A DNA stretch of 43,219 bases from Ophiothrix spiculata (Eukaryota; Echinodermata; Ophiuroidea; Amphilepidida; Ophiotrichidae). Location: the NCBI GenBank assembly GCA_000969725.1, contig JXSR01S007962.1, one strand, 5' to 3'. Below, piece after piece: positions 1-12,000 of this stretch. Made by a program: the position numbers and the translations under genes. The notes beneath the pieces are model-generated. The model saw nothing but the letters and a program-made list of their open reading frames with translations. It was not told the origin of the DNA and made no database searches. Position 1 is the stretch's first letter; the number at the start of each line of letters is the position of its first letter.

Positions 1-1948
1 TATGGGTCTCAAAGATTAAGAATCAGTCAAAAACAATTGTGCAGACTCCATTTTGCAGTCAAGCCCAAAGTCAAGGTTTTTCCCACAGACTAATATCGAT
101 TACAAGCTGCATCAATATAACGCTTAGCTCACTATTTGACATGTTTGATTAGGAATCCCAAGTTTAACTGACAATAATTATAAATTAAATTGACTGAGAT
201 AAGATGATTCAGATAAAACTCTTTAATGATTAAACTTTATCAAGTCAAGATATGTCTAAATGTCAAAATCAATTGCACTGGATAAACATCCAAAAAAACA
301 TGTTGTTGCTTCACATAATTTCAAATGAAAATATTGCACTGCTTAAAATTAAAACTCTTTTGAAAGATTGTTCTCTTTTAACCAAATTGTTCAAACGGTA
401 CAATATTAAAACATCTTTTAACACATTTCAACACCTTTCTTGGACATCTTAATTAGGCTCTTAGTCTTATCAGGGCCCTGTTTCTCTCGCGTTTCTCCTG
501 AAGCCATTGCTATCACCATATTTGGTAGTCATTAACGTGTCATTAAGATTACAAGGCGGGGTCTATGTCAATCAAATGTGCAACCATGCGCAGAACATGT
601 GCGCAGAACATTGCGCATGGGAATTCCAGTGCCGTGTGTGTGACTTGAAATCTTTAAGCTTAATCAGCACAGGTCAGCCGAATTCAAATGGAAATTTCAC
701 TCTTTGTGTCGGTGAGCTTATAGTACCATCGGCCAAAAGTTGTTCAGAATTAGTGTATCTAATGCTGTATGGGTCTGGTTCTATTTATTTTTCACTTTTA
801 TTGCACTGAAATTCAAGAGAATTCTCGGAAAATTTTTGTTGACAAAATCAGCTAAAATCCAGCGCTGCTAAAATCGGGCATACTAATGAGCTTGTACGTG
901 ATTGGTTGATTGGTTGTGACGTCAAATTACAAATTGCGCTGAAGCTTCATTTTTTCCGTTGGCAAGGTATACCAGATTCCTATCCCGAATTTATCTATTA
1001 TCCCTGGTCTTATCCATTCATGTTCTTCTTCCATGCGTATACTTTTGAGTTTGAAAAGCCCGCTCGTCCATGACTAAGAAGGAGTAAAGCAGTAATTGGT
1101 ACGGGTTAGCTTGGGGTATTATGTGCTACGTTTTCCGCTGGGGATGTTTCACCGTAGCCTTCAAAAATGGTTATAGTTGCCTTACCAAAAATCTTTACTT
1201 CGCCCGATAAGCGGGATATTTTCGGATTTTGAAAGATTTTTTGTACCGATTAAACAGGAAACATATCAATTTACATTATGTGCAATTATTTTGGGCTTGT
1301 AACTATATAATTTGAGTAGCATAGAACCAAACCAAAGTGTACCAGTTTCTTTTTCGGAATACTTTATTTAACAGCACATACTCTGAACTTGTAATAGATC
1401 GTAACAATTGTTACAAATTCAGAGTATAAAATTTGTTACATGGATATTACTAGTCTTGTCCTCATCAGTTGAGTGTAAGAGAGGTGTGTGAGTGATATAA
1501 TACAAGTAGGTTAATTAAGGTTTCAATTTAAATTTGGTGTAATGTAATGAAGTCATCGGTACATGTAGCATTAAGTTATGAATTTTCAAAGTTAGACCTT
1601 CCGAGTGGAAGTTGCATCTGAGTTTTATCATAGTGCAGTTAATATTCAATTATTATTTATTTAACCGTATAAGCTCATTAATTAATCAATTCATGGCCTT
1701 TTACGGTACACCAATGAACCAATTATATAAAGTACATGAATAAATATGTTTGTTTTTTTCAATTTTTCTCAAAAATGGTTCTCGGTTGACTCGTTGTTGC
1801 ATTCGTTTATTCAGGTTAAAATGTGGTCAAATTGTTGAAGGAAAACACTCATGAAATGAAATGACTCAACAAAAAATGGATCGCACGTAAGTGAGTCAAC
1901 ACTAAAGGTCATCAAGATGGTTATTTGAACAACACGGACTGAACAAAT
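1..1948. other. Upstream non-coding region of the nrf-6-like gene
   Basis: I see no convincing exon here. Short open frames exist near 252-452 and 507-809, but neither resembles a known family or has paired splice signals. Two local structures stand out: a CCAAT/CRE cluster at 901-924, listed separately, and a small inverted repeat at 1381-1424 with the perfect core palindrome GTAACAATTGTTAC at 1401-1414. The region may hold the promoter and a non-coding first exon of the downstream gene, which is inference only. Confidence 0.5.
901..924. promoter_or_regulatory. Two inverted CCAAT boxes followed by a palindromic CRE
   Basis: ATTGG (inverted CCAAT) occurs at 901-905 and again at 909-913, and the perfect palindrome TGACGTCA lies at 917-924. 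CCAAT boxes bind NF-Y and TGACGTCA binds CREB/ATF proteins in animals, and the two often sit together in proximal promoters. The cluster is 1.9 kb upstream of the first coding ATG, so a promoter with an untranslated first exon is possible. No TATA box or transcript evidence supports it. Confidence 0.3.
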
Positions 1949-1950
1949 TA

Positions 1951-2584
1951 CAGTGTGTCCCAGAATAAACCTTACAATCTTTGGGTGCAATTTTCATGGG
2001 TTTAACGGATAGTCAGAAAGTTTGTAAATATTGTATTTTATAGCTAAAGAATTGAACTTTTAATTTAGATACTATTTGTTTCATTTCAATCGGTAATGCA
2101 TAACAAAAGTTATGCTTTGTCAAATAATTGAATGTAAAATTTGCTGGTCCAATTTCACGAGTTTGTAAGTTCCCCTTGAATGAAGCTCTATTGAGTATTG
2201 TCATTGATCTGTTCACTCAAGCGTAACAATGTTTAATTATCTACTACGCACATGCTCTCTTTAATCTATGCTGAAAAAAACTTGAACAAATTTGATGTAA
2301 AAATAAGACAGATATGATAAGTTTACCAAGGTGACCCACTTTTATTCCATTCAGAAACACCCCTACTTTATGGCCAATAATCATGAAATTGGACCAGACA
2401 AAAATCCATCCAAAAGTTTGATAAAACATAACTTTTGTTGTATACTACTGATTGAAATGAAATAAACGGTATCTAAAAGTTCAACTCATGGGCTATAAAA
2501 TGCAATCTTTACATACTTTCTGACTATCCGTTAAACCCATGAAATTGCACGCAAAGATTGTAAGGTTTATTCTGGGACACACTG
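1951..2584. mobile_element. Mariner-type MITE with arms of about 215 bp
   Basis: The element begins CAGTGTGTCCCAGAATAAAC and ends with the reverse complement of that sequence, and both ends abut TA (1949-1950 and 2585-2586), the target duplication of Tc1/mariner elements. The similarity between the arms is not limited to the tips. Roughly 1951-2165 matches the reverse complement of 2370-2584 with scattered differences, so a transcript could fold back into a long hairpin. No transposase is present. A diverged relative lies at 16347-16866. The right end is about 250 bp upstream of the nrf-6-like start codon. Confidence 0.85.
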
Positions 2585-2834
2585 TATAACCGTGGACTCT
2601 AGATTGCCAATTGCAACAAACAGTTTAATATTTTAATATCGGAAACCGGAACATTGCGATGCGGTCAAAGGTTTCATAATATATCTTACAGTGAACTTGA
2701 CTCATAATATTCTGACGGTGTGTATAATACAATAGTACCTACATAATCTAAAGTGTAGTTAACCAAGATTATACAACATTCATGTTCTCAGATCTATACT
2801 GATACTCTGTTTAGGTTGCAACACATTTTATAGC

Positions 2835-3042
2835 ATGATATTTTATTTCAACAAGTGCGTTCTTTTGGCAATTGTAGCAATAATAATACACACGGATGTA
2901 TGTTGTTCATTTACCCCGACATTGGGGAAAGTGCAACTACCTCGTCCGTACCAAGCCATTGATAGCAGGGCAGTTTCTTCACAATGTCAGACTGCACTGG
3001 AATCACTGGAGAAGCTACAAAATTTGGCAACAACGATACCAG
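2835..3042 (+). CDS. nrf-6: nrf-6-like exon 1: signal peptide and start of NRF domain
   Basis: The exon encodes residues 1-69 plus one base. It starts MIFYFNKCVLLAIVAIII, a typical signal peptide, and then contains SSQCQTALESLEK, resembling the start of an NRF domain. The donor is G|GTAAGC. A possible splice acceptor TTTAG lies near 2813, so the 5' UTR may be split. Confidence 0.85.
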
Positions 3043-6000
3043 GTAAGCTCGTGCTATAGTAGATTTTGAATGACCTGTCACTTCATTATAAGTTTTGGTT
3101 GATCCATTCCCGGATTCATTACACCCTGAGTGGTGATTGGATTTGCATTCATACAACCAATGAATCGAATGTACGGGGAAAGACCATAATAGTAACACAT
3201 TATGATATTTTTAATTGAAAGGATACCAGCATGCAATAACTTTAATACTTAATACATAAAATTTAAGTCTAATATACTAATAAAAAGTAAATCACACATA
3301 ACAGAACAATATTTTTGGCTAACCAGTCAAGGTCCTGTAACAATCATTTGCAGGTCCAGTGAGCCACATAAAATCAATTCATGTAGGCCTACATGCACTT
3401 GTAAATTATGGAGCAATTAGGGGCCAGCATGTAATGACCTAAACCATCTTTTTCGCATTCTCTGCAGTAGCCTATCACATGTGCTTACGGGCACTTTTCT
3501 TCGATCATATCATGGCATATGTATCTTCAATGATCTTCTTTGGATCTTATTATTCCAGTAATTGATTCTATCGGAAAACCTGCAGCAGGGCTCTTGGAAG
3601 GAAATCTGGCATGGTTTGGACATTATGATCAATGCATGAATGTAACAGACTTTAGATATTGCACGGTTCAGATGCAAATCAACGGGTCAAATTTCATTCC
3701 AGGTGTTCCAAAGGTATGTGTTCCAATTGAGCTACATCACTTAACAACATTTACTTGAGAAACTGTTTTCCATAGCATGAAAGAAGAGTCCAATTGAGCT
3801 ACTATCACTTGAAAACATTTACTTGAGAAACTGTTTTCCATAGCAAGAAAGAAGAGCCCCCGACCTCCAAGTTACAGGTGCTTAAAAACAACAAAAGGGG
3901 AAAAACCCTTTCCAAAGAAGGTCTATCGTTGAGAACTAATGAATGAAGTCCAAAAAAATGAGAATGAAGTCATTGGATCATTAGAAACCCTGGTAAAACT
4001 AGAGTGCAATTCTAGTACGACATTCCTTGGAGTAGTATTCTATAGTAAAATTCTAGTACAATTCAAAGTTCACATTATCAGGAGAAATTCTAAATTGTTC
4101 ACATTATTCCTTACAACGTTTTTGTTCTTTTCCATTGTCCTGATTGTAGCTGGTATTACCAGTTTCATGGGGAGTGTGTATGCCTAATGAATGCAATGAA
4201 ACAGATATCCCGAATGCAATAGACACCATTGCAGGTAATGTGCGATTTCCAATTGAATTGGTAAAGGCTCTGTCACACATCACCGTATACAACCCAAACG
4301 TGTGAATAATGTAGGCCTACTAAACGTGTGCCAAACGGACCACCACCGTATGGATAACGTATTGAACGCATACATAACGGATACACCCGTCCGTATGGGA
4401 AACGTATTGAACGTACTTCTAACGAACACACGACGAACAATGTATAAACCAAAACAACTCAACGTACTTAACGCTATAAGTACGTTTGGCTCTATCCGGT
4501 GATGTGTGACAGAGCTTTAGGTAAAGATCCCGGGTAAAGATGCTCTGAAACTAAATTGAACATGGTAACATGTCACAAGGACACTCTTCTTTTAGCCAGT
4601 TAGAAACAGAGGATTTGTTTTCCCTATAGGCTAGAAGATCGATCAGTGGAACCAACGTCATAGCTTGCTTTGATCTGATGTAATGTTTAAAGGTAGTGTG
4701 GCTGGTCAGGAGCAGATTTCACTTTAATGTAACCCATCGTTATTACAACTTAAATAACGAAAGAAATGATTTCCACTTAGACTTTGTAAACGTACGACGC
4801 ATCGTTGGTTAGGGGTTTTGTAAAACGGGGAAGTTCCATTCCTTCGTAATGCTACGAAGAGTCAACTTAAACGAAGGGTCCAAGTCGACGTATTTACCAA
4901 AGTTTCATGGCTCCAATACCTTGGTGAAATCGACCCCAGAGTTTGTTACACCAAGGTATTGGAGCCAATAATATCACATAATACTTTGGTAACACCACAT
5001 TTAAACGTGATGGAAACTAATAACCTATTACTCCACATGCTGAATTGTTGGGAAGTCAAAGGATTTAGTCTTGAGACCTACTTGTTCATTGGCATGATTG
5101 GTCAGCACATGACAACATTTTATTTCTAAATTTAGATTCTGGAAATTCAATGAACATGCTGCAACATTAAAACCTAAATTTTACCAAATTATTGAAAGAG
5201 GTTTAAGAGCCAAATTGTTTTCCACATTTCTCATTGGGGTTGGATTAATATCTTGTGAACATTTATATCTATTGTATTTAATATTAGGCCCTTGAATAAA
5301 CTCTGTGAATGTTTGAATGTCATTTTGAAAAAGAATTAACATGTATTCGATTTTAATAATTCCAGAACTAGTGAACATCAGTCAATACTTCCACACGAAT
5401 GATGTTACTGGCGCGGTCGCAATATGTTCCCAGAGGCCGCCTGTGCCATACGGAACTGGATTTATCTTAACCGTGTAAGTAAAGCGGGAAGTTAATCTTT
5501 CCAGTCCAAACCCATAGGGGAAAACCCATGAGATATAGCCAGGCCTCTATCCCGGAAGGGATGACTGTAATGAACTTCTATAATGTGTGAATACTTTTTT
5601 AAAAAGAGTATGATTGGGATATGTGTTTTACTTTAAAGGTTTCTGGTCCACGCGTACTGGTACGCACTTGTTTTGATTTCGCAAGTGAATCAACACGCAT
5701 TCACAGTATACATGTATGTAAAATACCGTAGTGTTTTGAAGCCAAAAAATGTCATATTTTCTAATTTTTTGTGAAAACTAGGTCGGTGACCCCCAGTTTT
5801 TATTTCGTTAGTTGGAAGAACATACTTTTGCGCAAATTTTGTGAAAAAATTGACACCAAATTTTAGAATTAACACTTAGTATGTCACTTTTGCCACATTT
5901 TCTATACTAATTTTCCCAAAAAATGATATTTTTAAACTGACCTGCATATAAAAACGAGTCCGAAGTTGTGACCCCCAATTATTATTTTAAAGATCGGTTC

Positions 6001-9000
6001 TACATCGATAAAATATTATGCTGATTTGTATCTGCAAATTTCAATCATATCTATCATGAACCTTAATTGCTCAAAATATATAGATTAACTGAATTTATCT
6101 GAGAAAAATCTCAGTTTTTCTAAATTTTTAAGATAATCTAAGTTGTTCTGATAAACTAATTTTTTCTGAGAAAAGCTTAATTTATCTGCGAAAAACTAAG
6201 TTTTTCACCTGAAAAACTTACGACGTGTTCACACCGACGAATTTGGTCATGACTATATTCTCGCTCGTGAGCCACTCATGACCAAATTCCCAGTGTGAAC
6301 GCAATTATAGAAAGTGTCCCGCTCGAGACTAAAAGTGACGCGCCATTAGTTTTAACGCGCAAGTCGTGTCCCAGTGTGAACGCAGCTGCTAAGTTGTCTC
6401 GCTCCAGAGCCGCTCATGAGCGAGAATATAGTAATGACCAAATTATGTGTGAACACGCCCTTAGTTTATCTGAAATCTTAGTTTATCTGCTGACAAACTC
6501 AAACTAGAAAAACTCAGTTTTTCACTTGTATAGTATGAGCATTCAGCTTGCCATAGACTCATGTATTTTCATACTTTTCTTCACAGACTATTCTGTAGCT
6601 TTATCATTATCCTCACCCTTATTGGACCTATAATAGATTCCGTTCAGAAAAAAAGATTTTCTAGCATATTTTCTTCAGTATTTACATTGATATCAGAAAC
6701 TTCTCCTCAAGACGATGAAAATCCTGATGATGAACCACTTTTAGATATCCAGAGCAAAACCGATATCAATGGTGATGTTACAACAGTGGCTATACCAAAG
6801 GAGAGTAAACGTAAGTTCATTTTAAACCAAGTTGCGCTAAAACGTATTTTAACTTCATAATAATCTTTTTATTTTTTTTAATCACATGCCTATAAACAGA
6901 ATTATGTGAAGTATCTTTAAACTATAATGACGTATTGTTTGCTGCACACTGTTAGAAATATCTATAATTTTGCGTTGCCCGTAATCCAAGTTCAACAGTG
7001 TTTTAAAGGTCATGATGTATTTAATTAGACAAGTCGTATTTTCATAATTATAACTTGCTGTACATGTAGGCATATTATGTTAAAAGTAGTTAAACAGTTC
7101 AGCGACTATGACCTTGAAAATCACAAAAATAAAAATAACTGCCATTTTCACTGTATTTTTACTATTATGTGACCTATAAACAACTTGGAAGGTTAGAAAT
7201 GGTGCCAGCACACATAATTATGGAATATGTGGATAGAAACAATTGTGACATGAATCAACTACACTTTCTTTCCTTTTCAAATGCTGAACAAACATAACAA
7301 ATGTTATTCTTCCTGAGATCTGACCTTTTATTTTATAAAAATATTTTTTTTAAATGACATGCATTTGTAATACAAGTAATATTGCACTTGACTTTCACAG
7401 TTATCATGGTAATATACTCCTACATATGCTTCCTATAACATTAATATCACCTGGTTAAACAGCATTTTCGAATTAAGCTCCCTCAAATTACCCTCAAACA
7501 CTTGTCTGACCACTTTTAACATTAAAATACCTACAACCCTTTTTCAAGCATAAATATCAAAATTCTGACTTTTTTAAAACGCCATTTCTTGTATTACATA
7601 GCAAGAATCTGTTTATAGGGTTGAAATTAGAATGGTATATAGCGTAACAATCATTGTTATGGATATGGTCTATTGCAGTATTGGTTTCTTAAAAATATAT
7701 CTCATGTTGATATCACGCTCTGTTAAAACAAAGAATCTGTAAGAATACGGTATACTTATCAGTAAAAATCAGTAAAAAATTATTTAAACTGGCACTGACT
7801 GGATTCATAGTCTAATCATCAAAGTTGCCAGTTTAAATACCCGGTAACAATACGGTATTTAAACAGACAATCTTGACGGGGAAAAAAATGCCAGTTAACA
7901 TGGTTAAAATGTCGTATTTTTGTACAGATTTTTGCATGAAAGTTACCGTTTTATTATAGATTCGCATAGTTGTTAAATAATACATTTATTTTTGACATAT
8001 TACAAGACGCCTTGTCTAATTTATTGATGTTAATCTATCTTACACCGCATATGATATCATGTGTATAAAAGGTATCGTACCTCATTTCTAGTACTATTTC
8101 CCCCCATAAATAATTACAAAATGTATCTATATTTTCCAAATTATTGTAGATATTTTGTTAAGGATCCTTCAGTGTTTTTCCTTTTCTCGAAATCTGACCA
8201 AGCTTCTTGACTCTAACCAGAGCGACCGTAGTATAAAATGTCTGAATGGCATCCGGGTCATCAGCATCATGTGGGTCATTCTTGGACACACCTTTGTTTT
8301 TGTATTCACTCTTCCTATAGGTAAGTAGAATCAAGCCTGATATACCATGAATTTTTTTTGGCAAGTTTAAAGTTTTAACCCTTGAACTACAGGCCTTCCC
8401 CTAATGCAGTGGTGGGCAACCTACGTTTGTCTGATCAATGACTATTCACGTTTGACTGATCAATGACTATTTATTACTGTTTGGCTGGTTGTCTGTGTCT
8501 AGTTTTGGTTCCAGACGAAGTGTGCTCCGCATGAAAAACTACATGTATAACTCATTTTTGGTAAAAGCAATTTCAACCAAACTTTGTCCGGATATTTTTA
8601 TGACCAATTATTATAGCTATCCTGCTTTTATCCTCCTGAGCTATTTTTTGGTTACACGACTGGCTCATGTGAGTCAACTCACTTTGTTTTCCTGTGTTGA
8701 AAGAGTTAGGATAGCATTTGCTAACGTCTTTCGTAAATTATGTTGCATGTGGATCGCATTATTAACATTTAGATCTAAATAAGTATAAGCAGTAAATTAG
8801 TAAAGCAATGTAGGAGGTAAAAGGACAGAATGAGGGGGAAAAGTGCCAACCTTTGCAAACTAGTCGTAGTTTTAAGGAGTGTAATTCACTTTTTTTCATT
8901 TTTGGTCATGTTTTGACCTTATTTGGCATGAAAATCAAAAATTGGTCAAAATCCTAAAAAGTAAAAATGACGCAACATGCGAGTGGGTGTTTAAAATTAA

Positions 9001-12000
9001 AATTCCCATTCCTAGGTCATTTTTTTTTTATAAAAAAATGTTATTTTTAACTTGGTTGGAAGCTCAAATGGCCAAAAAAATGTGTTTTTCGTGATTTTCT
9101 CAAAAATGTGATTTTTGGTCAAAAATCAACATCACCATCATGTTCCTTGTGAAAATTCCTTTCTGGAAATATATATACTTTTATTATTTTTAAGCACTTT
9201 GTTAAAAAGTTATGGTACAAAATAAACTTGCGAAAACGTAACTGAGTAAGGTGCTTACACCCCTTAACCGCAGTTTCTTGCTAACGATTCAGAAAACCCT
9301 CTCGTTGGGCTTGACTTTACCAAACGCTTTGGATTCCAGGCCGTGGGCAATGCGTTCTTCTCGGTAGATACTTTCTTCTTCCTCAGGTGAGTCGCTTGCG
9401 TCTTTTTACCGTTAGGTGTTTTTTTTACACTGATGTTGAAAGTGTTGTAACAGTTAACATGCGTAGATAAACCTGGTAACGTTCCTTTTGTTGACAAACA
9501 AACAGACCAAAACAAACAAACAAACGACACCCCAACAACCAAACAAATAATCAATCAATCAATAAATCAAACAAAAAAGCACCCCAACAATAAATCAACG
9601 AACGATCATACACTAAAAACAAATTTTCACAGAAATGTCTATTGTTACAAAACAAGCTGACGATGTACGAATTTAAGTGATTTCAAGAAAGAAAGAAAGA
9701 TTTTTTAGGCCAATCGTCATGGATAACCCAAGAAAGCATCTGATGAAACTTATTTCCATGAGGTTCAAGAATTTCTTTAATCAGTTTTAGATGCAGGGGG
9801 AAGACCACAGAACCCGGAGAAGAACTTGCGGAAGCGAGCATGGACTAAAAACCAAATGCATATCAAGCGCCGGTGTAGCAGGAATATAAGTCCCCCGTTC
9901 TTATTGTCCGGGTTGTACAGTAAAGTATAGGCTAACAACTCTCACGCAGCATTACTTCACGCTTTATTCTGTTATGGTCTATAGAAGGCCGACTACCTTT
10001 TCAGGGGGACTACGATTACTTTCACACCGGGACCAGGAATCAAACCCAGGACTCATTGGTGCAAAGTGATGAAAGTATCGCTGCGCTAACCTGCTTCCCC
10101 ATGTGCATCTACTATCTCTAAAATTTATGTTTTTTCTTCTATTCAGTGGTTTCCTACTAGGGTTCCTGACATTGACTAGAATGGCAAAAACAAATGGGAA
10201 AATCCCATGGCTTTGGTTTTATCTTCATAGATTCCTGAGGTAATGTTAGTCATTTCAGTCTTAAAAATCTTGATTTATCATCATTTCTCAACGCCAATGC
10301 TGTTAATCAAATTTGATGGAGTTTTTTGTAATATTTTCTTCTTTTTCTTTTTTTCTGTGTATTTTTTCCCTTTTATTAAATGTGATGTGCATTTCCTTTT
10401 TTTTTTTTTTCATTTTCACACATTGAATTAAAACTTAAGGTACCGGGGTACCGTAATAATAATAATAATAATAATAAAATCAAGTACATACATTACTCTA
10501 ATTAAAGTACTATCTTCATTCCATTTCCAGGTTAACCCCCGTTTACATGTTCACCATTCTTATCCATATGTATCTGCAGCCGCATTTTGGCGATGGACCG
10601 CTTTGGCAATTAAATACTTATGATGAGCTTTGTCCAAAATATTGGTGGACCAATTTGCTTTATATCAATAACTTCTATCCAAAAAACTTCACCGATGAGG
10701 TATGGATGTAAAGATAGAATAAATAACCATCTTATATATTTTCTTTACATATATAAAGTTGATATGGTAATAAACTTGCTATAAAAGTGAATGTTTAATG
10801 CCTATTTGCTCAAGAATATGGATGGCTGTTATTGATAAATAGTCACGAACATTCGCCCGGACACAACATGAACACAACTGATTGTCGGTTATTCCACTGT
10901 AAGCATGGTAAGTGAGACGTAACCTGATAAGAATGTCTTTGGGTACCAAAGAGGGTTAATTACTGTGTTTTTGGTCACTTTCGCAGACGCGCAGGAAGTA
11001 ACCACAAATAAAAACTGATTGTCGTTTTATTCCACCATAAGTAAGATGTAACCCTTCACCCATTGAAATGAAAATCTAGTGACAAAGAAATTGAATGTAT
11101 AATACAGAGAGCTCTATTCAGAGTACCGGAAAGTGCTATTTCCCGTGTTTTGGTTACTTTCCATAAAAGAGTGTAAAAATAGTTATGAGCAACCAATATT
11201 ATTGTATAATACCACAATAGAAGTAACCCTGTCATTTGATTTTTACAGTGTATAGGATGGTCGTGGTATTTGGCAAATGATATGCAGTTCTTTATCGTTA
11301 GTCCAATATTTCTGATAACATTGTATTTGTAAGTATTTTTTTATACTTTTCATTTTCTGTTTCAAATTATGTAGCATCTCAAAAGTTATTAATTTGCTTT
11401 AATCATTCTATCGAAAAGCACGAATATCGATATAGTGCATTCGAAACACATGATTTCATAATTATTAATGACCCCTCAGAAACACCCCTTCTTTCCCTCT
11501 TGCTCACCAACTCACCCTCGTTTACAAATGAATGTACATTCAGGCCCCTGACACTTTATCTCCATATACTTCATAGCTCGTTTGATTACTATTTCTCAGC
11601 AGTCGCTGGTTAACGTTTCTTCGCTGATCACGTGATCAGTGGCTCCAATTAACGAGGACACGCAAAGAATAATCCTGCTCAAATATCGATAACTCCTGAC
11701 ATCGTCCTTGATGTGTGTTACGCTTAATCGGGTACAATGTGTGCAGCATTCTTCATTATGTGACCTCGTTTTTGTCCACATATTACTTTACACGTTACGT
11801 AATTAGGGCCGTGTTTTGAGCTCAGTGTCATCTCTGTTACTCTGTGGTACATTGTTGAAATATAAATATATTTTAATTTAGGGTTCCAGTTGTCGGCCTG
11901 GTCCTGCTAATTGCCTCGTTGTCAGCCAGTTTTATCGTCACAGGGATACTGATTGGTTACTATAATCTCGATGTGCTTTTACTGTTTGGGTAAGTGCATG

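Noticed and set aside
507-809. 100-codon plus-strand frame with several cysteines (AQNMCAEHCAWEFQCRVC)
   Set aside because: It has no family resemblance, no paired splice sites and no homologous repeat in the window. Its length is expected by chance.
4161-4234. Alternative acceptor TTACCAG for nrf exon 3
   Set aside because: It breaks phase with exon 2, whereas the acceptor at 4148-4149 keeps it.
9274-9292. Alternative upstream acceptor (CAG at 9271-9273) for nrf exon 7
   Set aside because: It opens the right local frame but does not match the one-base phase left by exon 6 and would give an in-frame stop. The acceptor at 9291-9292 fits and has a perfect branch point.
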